Source: CAYIYO01 sp964367715 (GTDB lineage Bacteria > Chlamydiota > Chlamydiia > Chlamydiales > Criblamydiaceae). Taken from it: a DNA stretch of 31,076 bases. Positions 1 to 6,064 of this stretch are shown piece by piece. The position numbers were made by a program, and so were the translations under genes. Location: NCBI GenBank assembly GCA_964367715.1, contig CAYIYO010000020.1, positions 1-31,076 of the forward strand. Direction: 5' to 3'. A model generated the notes under the pieces. It was given only the letters and a program-made list of their open reading frames with translations. It was not told where the DNA came from and did not search any database. Each line of letters begins with the position of its first letter. The stretch's first letter is position 1.

Positions 1-2
1 TG

Positions 3-65
3 GCTGACGTGTCTATGCTGTCTTTAGTAGATTTGTATAGGTTTTTAGAAGCGGCGAGGATGTGA
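3..65 (+). CDS. possible 3' end of an unidentified CDS, cut by window start
   Basis: An open frame runs from the window edge to a TGA at 63-65 and would give the C-terminal 20 residues of a protein (ending in FLEAARM). It is too short to identify. Because it lies near a truncated tRNA gene that looks like an integration site, the end of an integrase or another island gene is possible, but nothing in the residues proves it. It may be a chance open frame. Confidence 0.2.
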   Translation, partial: ADVSMLSLVDLYRFLEAARM

Positions 66-82
66 CCCTGCATGGGATTAAT

Positions 83-229
83 ATGAAAAAAGAAGATTTA
101 ATAGCTTGTACAATAGGAATTTTTTTAATTCCTTTTTATCTTTTTCAAGGGGACTTTTTCATGCCAGTTTTTTTGATAAGTATATTTGTGTTACACGGTT
201 GCTATGAAAAATTTATAAAAAATAGGTAG
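83..229 (+). CDS. small hydrophobic protein, 48 aa, hypothetical
   Basis: ATG at 83 is preceded by GGGA at a suitable distance (TGGGATTAAT then ATG) and the frame is open for 48 codons to TAG at 227. The product starts MKKEDL, has two short hydrophobic stretches (about residues 10-21 and 25-38, the second containing PVFLISIFVL) and ends in a basic tail (YEKFIKNR). It could be a tiny membrane peptide, but AT-rich DNA easily gives such frames. I do not recognise it. It sits in the gene-poor stretch left of the tRNA-Phe fragment and would belong to the putative integrated element. Confidence 0.3.
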   Translation: MKKEDLIACTIGIFLIPFYLFQGDFFMPVFLISIFVLHGCYEKFIKNR

Positions 230-489
230 AAGAGGTATCGCAGCTGACTGGCATTGTGACCTAAGGTATACGAGGCCAATGGAGGTGATGCAATCCTATT
301 TAAGAGAACGAATGGAATGGTCTTCTAATAAGAATGCCGTAATATTGCCGGAGTTGCCTATTTCTTTCCCTGGAACTCGATTGACCCCGATCGCTAGAAT
401 TTGCTGGAAATAATCCTTTCTTCCCTGTAGGATCTGTCAGCGTGGGTTGATTTAAGGTCATCCAAGGAAATTGAAGGAAGTGGTTTTTC
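230..489. other. gene-poor stretch, probable end of an integrated element
   Basis: No convincing gene is visible. A 44-codon open frame (279-413, ATG to TAA, starting MEVMQSYLRER) exists on the + strand but lacks a clear ribosome binding site and resembles nothing I know. A minus-strand frame across 300-536 reads through the tRNA fragment (it begins MARTGIEPATQ, a typical antisense-tRNA artefact) and is not a gene. The stretch ends exactly where similarity to tRNA-Phe begins. Confidence 0.4.
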
Positions 490-535
490 AGGACTGAAAA
501 TCCTTGTGTCGCTGGTTCGATTCCAGTTCTGGCCA
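490..535 (+). pseudogene. 3' half of a tRNA-Phe(GAA) gene, 5' half missing (likely att site remnant)
   Basis: The sequence contains an anticodon arm (AGGA / TCCT around a seven-base loop CTGAAAA, anticodon GAA at 496-498), the variable loop GTGTC, a T-arm with GGTTCGATTCC, the acceptor 3' strand TCTGGCC and the discriminator A at 535. It parallels bacterial tRNA-Phe from the anticodon to the 3' end; as in many bacteria CCA is not encoded. Upstream there is no D-arm and no GGCCAGA 5' acceptor strand, and pairing fails at 489. This is what tRNA-targeting integration leaves at the junction that keeps the host's own 3' flank. The native terminator follows directly, so the element would lie to the left. 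Confidence 0.75.
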
Positions 536-539
536 CTTT

Positions 540-581
540 AGTGGGATAAATACGGCTTGAGTATTTATCCCACTTTTTTTT
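540..581 (+). terminator. rho-independent terminator of the tRNA-Phe transcript
   Basis: A perfect 14-bp inverted repeat (540-553 with 561-574, arm AGTGGGATAAATAC) with a 7-base loop is followed by a run of eight T (574-581). It begins five bases after the tRNA discriminator base, as expected for the native tRNA terminator. Confidence 0.85.
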
Positions 582-663
582 GCCTTTATTTTTTTCATTC
601 TTTATATTTGTCGGTATAAAAAATTATTGAATTTTTTTTATTTTTATCGATGCTTTTTTCTCG

Positions 664-692
664 TTGATTTCAAACACTATATTCGTTATGAT
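664..692 (+). promoter_or_regulatory. promoter of rplU-rpmA
   Basis: TTGATT (664-669) and TATGAT (687-692) are separated by 17 bases, a good match to the housekeeping sigma factor consensus. The leader before rplU would be about 60 nt. I see no obvious autoregulatory fold in this leader. The DNA from 582 to 663 is strongly AT-rich and contains no gene. Confidence 0.6.
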
Positions 693-760
693 TCTACTCA
701 TGACATTTACACAAGTCCGAGTATCTTCCCCTTTACTCGCGCAATAGCTAGGAGAATACA

Positions 761-1075
761 ATGTACGCAGTTATTAAAACTGGTGGAAAACAATATAAAG
801 TCGCAGAAGGCGAACACGTTGACGTCGAGCTTCTTGGTATCGAAGCCGGTAATCCCGTGCAATTTAATGAAGTCCTTTTCGTTTTCGACGGTAGCAAACA
901 TTTGATGGGCGAACCTCATGTTGCAGGATTCACTGTTAGTGGTGAAGTCGTTTGTGAGACAGCAGGACCAAAAGTTCAAGGCGTTAAATACCAGCCTAGA
1001 AAACGTAATACACGTAAGTTTGGCCATCGCCAACACTATTCCCGTGTGAAAATCACTAAGATCGCTAAAGGCTAA
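761..1075 (+). CDS. rplU: 50S ribosomal protein L21
   Basis: The 104-residue product is a full-length L21, a 23S rRNA-binding protein of the large ribosomal subunit. It starts MYAVIKTGGKQYKV, the family's signature N-terminus, and has the basic C-terminal half (KVQGVKYQPRKRNTRKFGHR) that contacts rRNA and ends in KITKIAKG. The ATG at 761 has GGAG seven bases upstream (GGAGAATACA). rpmA follows 21 bases later, the near-universal bacterial pairing, and obgE comes next, as in Chlamydia. Confidence 0.98.
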   Translation: MYAVIKTGGKQYKVAEGEHVDVELLGIEAGNPVQFNEVLFVFDGSKHLMGEPHVAGFTVSGEVVCETAGPKVQGVKYQPRKRNTRKFGHRQHYSRVKITKIAKG

Positions 1076-1096
1076 ACGAAGACAGGAGACTCATAG

Positions 1097-1348
1097 ATGG
1101 CACATAAGAAAGGTCAGGGTTCTACCCGTAATGGACGCGACTCTCACTCAAAACGCCTTGGCGTTAAAGTTGGCTGCGGAGAAATTGTTAAAGCTGGTTC
1201 CATCCTCGTTAGACAACGCGGAACAAAATGGCACCCAGGCAAAAACGTCGGCAAAGGTACAGATGACACTCTCTACGCACTAGTTGAAGGTCCTGTTCGC
1301 TTCAGAAAAACAGACAGAACTGTCATTTTTATCGAAAGCGGCGTGTAA
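1097..1348 (+). CDS. rpmA: 50S ribosomal protein L27
   Basis: The 83-residue product is a full-length L27, whose N-terminus reaches the peptidyl transferase centre. It begins MAHKKGQGSTRNGRDS, the canonical mature start, so there is no cleavable N-terminal extension of the kind found in Firmicutes; the motifs GVKVGCGE and IVRQRGTKWHPG-like (here LVRQRGTKWHPG) are present. AGGAG stands ten bases upstream of the ATG. It is cotranscribed with rplU. A 40-bp perfect hairpin begins 12 bases after the stop and probably ends the transcript. Confidence 0.98.
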   Translation: MAHKKGQGSTRNGRDSHSKRLGVKVGCGEIVKAGSILVRQRGTKWHPGKNVGKGTDDTLYALVEGPVRFRKTDRTVIFIESGV

Positions 1349-1359
1349 TTTTTTAATCG

Positions 1360-1458
1360 TAAGTTTTGGGTTTATACCACGGTTCGGGTAAATTTTGGCT
1401 GAGTCGAAATGCCAAAATTTACCCGAACCGTGGTATAAACCCAAAACTTAGATTTTTT
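1360..1458. repeat. perfect 40-bp inverted repeat, probable terminator of rplU-rpmA
   Basis: Positions 1360-1399 and 1411-1450 are exact reverse complements over 40 bases with an 11-base loop; ATTTTTT (1452-1458) follows the right arm. The arms contain TATACCACGGTTCGGG. This is much longer than needed for termination, and the TATACC start recalls the ends of the dispersed palindromic repeats seen elsewhere in this window, although the rest of the stem differs. It may be a second repeat family co-opted as a terminator. Confidence 0.8.
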
Positions 1459-1490
1459 AGGATCGACTTTCTCAGTCTCTCTTTTCCACA

Positions 1491-1519
1491 TTGCAAAATA
1501 TTCCCTCCTGTTATATTAT
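1491..1519 (+). promoter_or_regulatory. candidate promoter of obgE
   Basis: TTGCAA (1491-1496) and TATTAT (1514-1519) are spaced by 17 bases and lie downstream of the rpmA hairpin, giving a leader of about 30 nt before the obgE ATG. Confidence 0.45.
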
Positions 1520-1556
1520 AACTCTTTGATTTACAACCTCTTACAAGAAAAAATTC

Positions 1557-2567
1557 ATGTTTACAGATAAAGTCGTCGTTGAACTCTTTGCCGGAAGCGG
1601 TGGTAATGGTATCGTTGCCTGGAGAAGAGAAAAGTTTATTCCGAAAGGCGGACCTAATGGAGGCAATGGAGGTAAGGGCGGCTCAGTCATTATCCAAGCC
1701 GATGTACAGATTCCTTCTCTAGACTGGTACCGCAACCGTCGCCTACTCAAAGCCACCAGCGGCGGCTGTGGAAGCGCAAACAATAAACAGGGCAAGCAAG
1801 GACAAGACCTTATCCTTAAAGTTCCTTGCGGAACCTTATTGAAAGATGCAGCGACCGGCGAAGTGATTATGGACTTTACTGAAGATAAACAACAGCTGAT
1901 CATTTGTAAGGGTGGTAAAGGTGGGTTAGGTAATGATTTTTTTAAAACATCAACCAACCGCGCTCCGAACTTCTGCACTCCAGGAAAACCTGGTGAAGAA
2001 AAGAAAGTTGAACTTGAGCTAAAGTTAATTGCCGATGTTGGCCTTGTTGGATTCCCCAATGCAGGAAAATCGACCTTTATTTCTACTGTTGCGGATCTTG
2101 ACGTCAAAACAGCAGCGTATCCTTTTACCACCTTAAAGCCAAATCTCGGCTTTGTGGATTTACAAGATCAAACCCGTATCTTTATAGCAGACATTCCTGG
2201 AATCATTGAAGGCGCTCATTATAATAAAGGGCTTGGCTTTGAGTTTTTGCGACATATTGAGCGCACAAAGTTATTGTTGTTTGTGATCGATGCCTCTGGA
2301 ATTGACGGACGTCGTCCGATCGATGATTTTGCAGTTCTTCTTAACGAATTAGAAAAATACAATCCAGAATTGTTGAAAAAGCCTTATTTTGTTGTGCTTA
2401 ACAAAGTCGATACTGACGAAGCGCAAGAGAATGTTCCAGAATTTTTGACCCATCACCATGCGCATGCAAAGCAAATCAGACAGATGTCTGCTGCAGGTAA
2501 AATAGGGACAAAAGAGCTGCTAAAAGACATTTGTAAAACACTTCATCGCTCATTGCCTACAAAGTAA
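1557..2567 (+). CDS. obgE: GTPase Obg/CgtA
   Basis: This 336-residue protein is the ribosome-associated GTPase Obg, which acts in late 50S assembly and the stringent response. The N-terminal glycine-rich Obg fold (about residues 1-155) shows KGGPNGGNGGKGG and KGGKGGLGNDFF. The G domain follows with P-loop GFPNAGKS (G1), the YPFTT switch I segment (G2), DIPGIIEG (G3) and NKVD (G4). It is shorter than E. coli ObgE because it lacks the extra C-terminal tail, which fits chlamydial Obg. The ATG at 1557 has only a weak AAGAAAA ribosome binding site. It lies downstream of rplU-rpmA, the usual order. Confidence 0.97.
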   Translation: MFTDKVVVELFAGSGGNGIVAWRREKFIPKGGPNGGNGGKGGSVIIQADVQIPSLDWYRNRRLLKATSGGCGSANNKQGKQGQDLILKVPCGTLLKDAATGEVIMDFTEDKQQLIICKGGKGGLGNDFFKTSTNRAPNFCTPGKPGEEKKVELELKLIADVGLVGFPNAGKSTFISTVADLDVKTAAYPFTTLKPNLGFVDLQDQTRIFIADIPGIIEGAHYNKGLGFEFLRHIERTKLLLFVIDASGIDGRRPIDDFAVLLNELEKYNPELLKKPYFVVLNKVDTDEAQENVPEFLTHHHAHAKQIRQMSAAGKIGTKELLKDICKTLHRSLPTK

Positions 2568-2781
2568 AGTATATACCACGATTCTCTCCACTTATTTTTT
2601 TCTAAAAAGGGCAATGCGAGCGTTTAGACTCCATGCGCTCATGCGAGCGATTCGTCTGTTTGGCGCTTTGTTTGGAAGATTCTTTATCCCTAATATAACA
2701 ATGCTGAGATTTAGTTTTGGCGGTCTGAAAGACCGCAATCTTACAATCTAGGTGGGTGTGGCTATTTCTGGTTGAGCGATA
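2568..2781. other. intergenic region between convergent genes, no gene seen
   Basis: A truncated-looking piece, TATACCACGATTCTC (2572-2586), resembles the start of the 1360-1450 hairpin arm. A small hairpin with a 7-bp stem (GCGGTCT / AGACCGC, 2720-2736) has no T-run on either strand. The octamer TGCGAGCG occurs twice (2615 and 2643). A 60-codon minus-strand frame (2602-2784) shows no protein-like features and I do not call it. Confidence 0.35.
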
Positions 2782-2850
2782 CATACGTAAGAAATAACGA
2801 TTTGCATCAGGCTCAAAGAGCCGGATACTAATCGTTATTTTTTACGTATG
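2782..2850. terminator. bidirectional terminator between obgE and the 2854-3687 gene
   Basis: Arms 2782-2802 and 2830-2850 pair over 21 bases with a single G-T mismatch; the inner loop carries a second small hairpin, GGCTC AAA GAGCC (2810-2822). The outer stem sits three bases from the stop of the minus-strand gene. T/A-rich segments lie inside the arms rather than as a clean T-run, so termination efficiency is uncertain. Confidence 0.55.
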
Positions 2851-2853
2851 CCT

Positions 2854-3687
2854 CTAGTAGCGGACGTTATGTGGGTCTATCCGTTCGCCATTCAATCCAT
2901 TCCAAAAAGTTGTGCGTGTGCTGCCGTCATTGTTGATGATTTCAATGCTGTAGATGGGCAGGAACACTTCTCGTGTTGATTTGACGGTGAAGTCATTTCC
3001 AAAGGCTGCTTGAGCCATTTTTTCAATTTTGCTGGCGCTGTAGCGACGTGTGATACGTTCGCCAAAGCTATAAGGTTGAGTGACGAGGAAACGATTAACT
3101 TTTGTTTCCGGGGTGACTGTCATTTTTGGATCTTGCACGTGTAAGACGAGGTCGTTTCCACGAAGGACTACCAGGTGCTTTTCTCGTAATGACTCTATCC
3201 AGGGTTTGACGACTTCTTCTTCGAGTTTGAGTTCTTTCGAAATTTTTTCTAGTGTGGAGATGCCTCCTTGCGCAGCGAGGGCGTTGATGACACGAAACTC
3301 TCCACTAGACGCGCCGGCGACGAGGGCGTCATGAAAGCCGCGTGTGCGTTCCCAATTGTCGGTATTAAGCACCATTTCTCCATCGATGAGACTCCATAGA
3401 GTTTTGACTTCGCGCGTTTTTTTCTCTGGGCCGACATATTTCGCATCGATCATCAAATAGGGGACGAGACGCATTTCGGGTGCTTTTGCGTTGCGGCCAC
3501 CAGTTTCTAGTTCTTTGCGTTTTTTTTCGAAGATTTCGTCGCTATTGTAGCGTGTTTCGAAGACCAGAATTTCTCCATTTTCGACGTATCGACTGATTAG
3601 GTCTTTTGCCGCTCCCAATTCATCCCATGCGAGACTTGTCGCGATGGCTCCTGCAGCTAGCACTCCAAACAGTATTTTTTTATTCAT
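2854..3687 (-). CDS. predicted exported or membrane-anchored protein, function unknown
   Basis: The 277-residue product starts MNKKILFGVLAAGAIATSLA, a basic start followed by a hydrophobic core that reads as a signal peptide or single membrane anchor; there is no lipobox cysteine. The middle (about residues 128-185, GEFRVINALAAQGG through KHLVVLRGNDLVL) has the helix-helix-strand pattern of a winged-helix fold. The C-terminal part (VFLPIYSIEIIN then FWNGLNGERI) resembles the beta-rich pattern of domains that display a sugar- or lipid-like turn, but I cannot name the family. GAGGA lies upstream of the ATG. It is transcribed in the same direction as rho but separated from it by a terminator, so it has its own promoter. 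I do not recognise a characterised homologue. Confidence 0.8.
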   Translation of the reverse strand: MNKKILFGVLAAGAIATSLAWDELGAAKDLISRYVENGEILVFETRYNSDEIFEKKRKELETGGRNAKAPEMRLVPYLMIDAKYVGPEKKTREVKTLWSLIDGEMVLNTDNWERTRGFHDALVAGASSGEFRVINALAAQGGISTLEKISKELKLEEEVVKPWIESLREKHLVVLRGNDLVLHVQDPKMTVTPETKVNRFLVTQPYSFGERITRRYSASKIEKMAQAAFGNDFTVKSTREVFLPIYSIEIINNDGSTRTTFWNGLNGERIDPHNVRY

Positions 3688-3767
3688 TATGGTGTCCTCA
3701 TTCGTTTCTTGTTAGAAGAAAGCCTACGTGAAGTATTGTTTTAGTGCGATATTTTTTTTGAGAGAAG

Positions 3768-3875
3768 AAAAAAGGTAATCGGTCACGGGAGACATCACTT
3801 AAGGCGTGGGTATTGTTTTTATCTATTCAGCGCGGCAGCGATGAAAAACTTATGATCGACCCCGTGACTGATTAC
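3768..3875 (-). ncRNA. candidate structured RNA, about 100 nt, with terminal T-run
   Basis: Arms 3775-3789 and 3861-3875 pair over 15 bases with one G-T mismatch and enclose about 70 nt. On the minus strand the closing stem is followed directly by CTTTTTT (complement of 3768-3774), like the 3' end of a stable small RNA. The enclosed sequence has no conserved SRP-RNA motif (GGAAGCAGCC-type) and I cannot match it to a known family. It lies between the rho terminator and the next minus-strand gene. A long-range terminator or a leader of the 2854-3687 gene are alternatives. Confidence 0.35.
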
Positions 3876-3876
3876 G

Positions 3877-3916
3877 AAAAAAGGGCGTATAGAATGAAAA
3901 TTCTTTACGCCCTTTT
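3877..3916 (-). terminator. rho-independent terminator of the rho transcript
   Basis: Stem 3883-3895 with 3900-3912 (GGGCGTA, one T-T mismatch, then AGAAT; GAAA loop on the + strand). On the minus strand it is followed by six T (complement of 3877-3882); on the + strand by TTTT (3913-3916). It lies about 70 bases beyond the rho stop, after a palindromic repeat. Confidence 0.75.
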
Positions 3917-3918
3917 AT

Positions 3919-3966
3919 TATACCGTTCGTGATTCAAAAATCAAATTTTGAACCACGAACGGTATA
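3919..3966. repeat. dispersed palindromic repeat, copy 1
   Basis: Arms 3919-3939 and 3946-3966 (21 bases each, one mismatch) with a 6-base centre. The outer ends read TATACCGTTCG and CGAACGGTATA. Related copies occur at 11374-11422 and 16299-16346, and a right half at 13713-13737. This copy sits 15 bases beyond the rho stop codon. Confidence 0.85.
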
Positions 3967-3981
3967 TTTGATCTGTGCGAA

Positions 3982-5457
3982 TTATTTCTTCATGGAGAGA
4001 AGGAATTCGATGTTGTTGTTTGTCTTTTTCAACTTGCTTAAAATAAGATTCATCGTGTCAGCTGGAGCAAGCCCATCAGCGGCTTCACGTAACATATAAA
4101 TCTTGTCTAACTCTTCTGGGTGGATAAGAAGTTCTTCTTTTCGCGTTCCACTCTTGTTCAAGTCGATTGCGGGCCAGATACGTCTTTCTGCCAGGCGACG
4201 GTCTAGAACCAGTTCCATGTTACCGGTGCCTTTAAATTCTTCGAAGATGACCTCGTCCATACGGGATCCAGTATCAATCAATGCCGTAGCGATGATCGTG
4301 AGGGATCCGCCTTGCTCGAGATTACGTGCAGCGCCGAAGAAGCGTTTTGGTTTGTGGAGAGCGTTTGCGTCGACACCACCTGTTAAAATCTTTCCGGAGT
4401 GCGGTTGTACCGTGTTATATGCGCGGGCAAGGCGTGTGATCGAGTCTAGTAAGATGACCACATCTTTTCCATGTTCGACGAGACGGCGTGCCTTTTCAAT
4501 TGCCATTTCTGCGATTTGTACGTGGCGTTCTGGTGGTTCGTCGAAGGTGGAGGCAATGACTTCTCCTTTGATGACACGTTGCATATCGGTCACTTCTTCA
4601 GGACGTTCGTCGATCAGAAGCATGATAAGAACGACTTCAGGATTGTTTATTGAGATGGCGTTTGCAATATTTTGGAGGATGATTGTTTTACCTGTGCGTG
4701 GAGGAGCGACAATCAACGCGCGCTGTCCCTTTCCTATTGGCGCGGCGAGGTCGAGAACGCGCATCGAAAGTTGTTCTTTCGTCGTTTCCATTACGAGACG
4801 CTCGGCAGGATAGAGAGGCGTTAAGTTTTCGAAAAGGATACGTTCGCGTGCACGGTCGGGTTGTGTGCCGTTGATCGTGTCGACTTTTAACATGGCGAAG
4901 TATTTTTCTTTTTCTTTTGGAGGACGGATCGGACCGTAGACTGTGTCACCTTTGCGGAGATCGAAGCGACGGATCTGTGCAGGGGAGACATAGATGTCTT
5001 CGGCAGAAGGGAGGTAGTTGTAGTTAGGGGAGCGGAGGAAGCCGAATCCATCGGGAAGGATTTCTAGCACCCCTTCCCCGTAGAGCATTTCTGCCGGATT
5101 TTCGGAGATGCTTTTAACGATTTCGAATACCATTTGGGATTTTGTCATGGAGCTCAGGTGCTGGAGACCCATGTTTTTTCCGAACTGGTTAAGTTGGTCG
5201 ATATTCATTCGTTGAATTTCTGCGATCTTTGTCACAACGCCATTTGTGGGGAGAGAAGGTTCATTTGTTGCGGCGTGATCTTGAGGAAATTCTTGTGATT
5301 GCTGTTGACTTTGTTGGTGGTGTTGATTTTGCTGTTGAGCGTTGTGTTGTGCTTGGTGGGATTTGGAGTGATGAGAGCGGCCTTTTGGTTTTTCTCTGTA
5401 TTCTGGTTCGTCTTCGATTGGAGGGTAGACCTCAGGTGTATAGTTTTCTCTGCTCAT
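3982..5457 (-). CDS. rho: transcription termination factor Rho
   Basis: This 491-residue protein is the hexameric RNA-dependent ATPase Rho. The Rho N domain (about residues 70-115) is followed by the cold-shock-like primary RNA-binding domain (EGVLEILPDGFGFLRS, then DIYVSPAQIRRF) and the RecA-like motor with Walker A APPRTGKT, Walker B VVILLDS and the secondary-site Q and R loop segments (LTGGVDANALHKPKRFF). It has an N-terminal addition of about 70 residues: an acidic start followed by a His/Gln/Ser-rich tract (residues 29-62) of low complexity. The start follows the coaE stop by 7 bases and its SD (GGGAG) overlaps the coaE end, so translation is probably coupled. Confidence 0.98.
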   Translation of the reverse strand: MSRENYTPEVYPPIEDEPEYREKPKGRSHHSKSHQAQHNAQQQNQHHQQSQQQSQEFPQDHAATNEPSLPTNGVVTKIAEIQRMNIDQLNQFGKNMGLQHLSSMTKSQMVFEIVKSISENPAEMLYGEGVLEILPDGFGFLRSPNYNYLPSAEDIYVSPAQIRRFDLRKGDTVYGPIRPPKEKEKYFAMLKVDTINGTQPDRARERILFENLTPLYPAERLVMETTKEQLSMRVLDLAAPIGKGQRALIVAPPRTGKTIILQNIANAISINNPEVVLIMLLIDERPEEVTDMQRVIKGEVIASTFDEPPERHVQIAEMAIEKARRLVEHGKDVVILLDSITRLARAYNTVQPHSGKILTGGVDANALHKPKRFFGAARNLEQGGSLTIIATALIDTGSRMDEVIFEEFKGTGNMELVLDRRLAERRIWPAIDLNKSGTRKEELLIHPEELDKIYMLREAADGLAPADTMNLILSKLKKTNNNIEFLLSMKK

Positions 5458-5464
5458 TGAAGCA

Positions 5465-6064
5465 TCAAGCTCCCTTTAAAGTTAAATTTTTAGCCTCGGC
5501 ACGTAGGTGTTCCATCGTGCTGTTGTTGTAAATTGTCATCGTTGCCCTTGCAGCTTTCGCTTCTTGGGATAATTGTCTTTTTGTTCGTCGTCGATAATCT
5601 TCCGCATCACTGCCTGTGGATTCCTTAAAGCGTTGGAGGCAGGATTCTTCTTCTGCTGCGATGACGACTGTCATGTCGAAATCATTTTCCATTCCCGCTT
5701 CAAAGAGGAGCGGAATTTCTGCAGCAAAGAGAGAGTATTTTCCTGCTGATTCGGCTTGCCGGTATTCCTCTGCGATGCGGTCGCGTACTGCCGGATGGAG
5801 AATCTCTTCCAATGCTTTCAGTAAGATCGAATTTTCAAATACTTTTTTTGCAACTATTGTTCTATCGATTTGGCCGTTGACGACGATACTGGGGCCTAAC
5901 AAAGTAATCACTTGTTTGCCTGGGCCTGTGTCGGGAGATAATAATTGGTGAACGATCTTATCGGCGCTAACGATATATGCGCCAAACTCCTTAAGGTAGT
6001 GACAGAATAATGATTTGCCGCAAGAGGTTCTTCCTGTGACTGCCACTCTTCTTAATCTTAGCAT
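5465..6064 (-). CDS. coaE: dephospho-CoA kinase
   Basis: The product phosphorylates dephospho-CoA at the ribose 3'-OH, the last step of CoA synthesis. It shows Walker A GRTSCGKS at the N-terminus, the SADKIVHQLL segment of the CoA-binding region, HPAVRDRI, and IPLLFEAGMEND, all characteristic of CoaE. With the ATG at 6064 it has 199 residues; an in-frame TTG at 6073 would add three. The ATG overlaps the polA stop region by 7 bases (AATGCTAA), so the gene is tightly coupled to polA. It lies between polA and rho, an order I recall from C. trachomatis. Confidence 0.95.
   Translation of the reverse strand: MLRLRRVAVTGRTSCGKSLFCHYLKEFGAYIVSADKIVHQLLSPDTGPGKQVITLLGPSIVVNGQIDRTIVAKKVFENSILLKALEEILHPAVRDRIAEEYRQAESAGKYSLFAAEIPLLFEAGMENDFDMTVVIAAEEESCLQRFKESTGSDAEDYRRRTKRQLSQEAKAARATMTIYNNSTMEHLRAEAKNLTLKGA

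Noticed and set aside
300..536. 78-codon minus-strand frame starting MARTGIEPATQGFSV
   Set aside because: It is read antisense through the tRNA-Phe fragment; proteins with this start are a known annotation artefact of tRNA genes.
582..760. L21 leader riboregulator upstream of rplU
   Set aside because: No conserved leader fold is visible in the roughly 60-nt untranslated region, which is mostly unstructured and AT-rich.
3768..3875. SRP (4.5S) RNA or 6S RNA
   Set aside because: The enclosed sequence lacks the conserved SRP domain IV bases, and it is too short and lacks the large internal bubble expected of 6S RNA.
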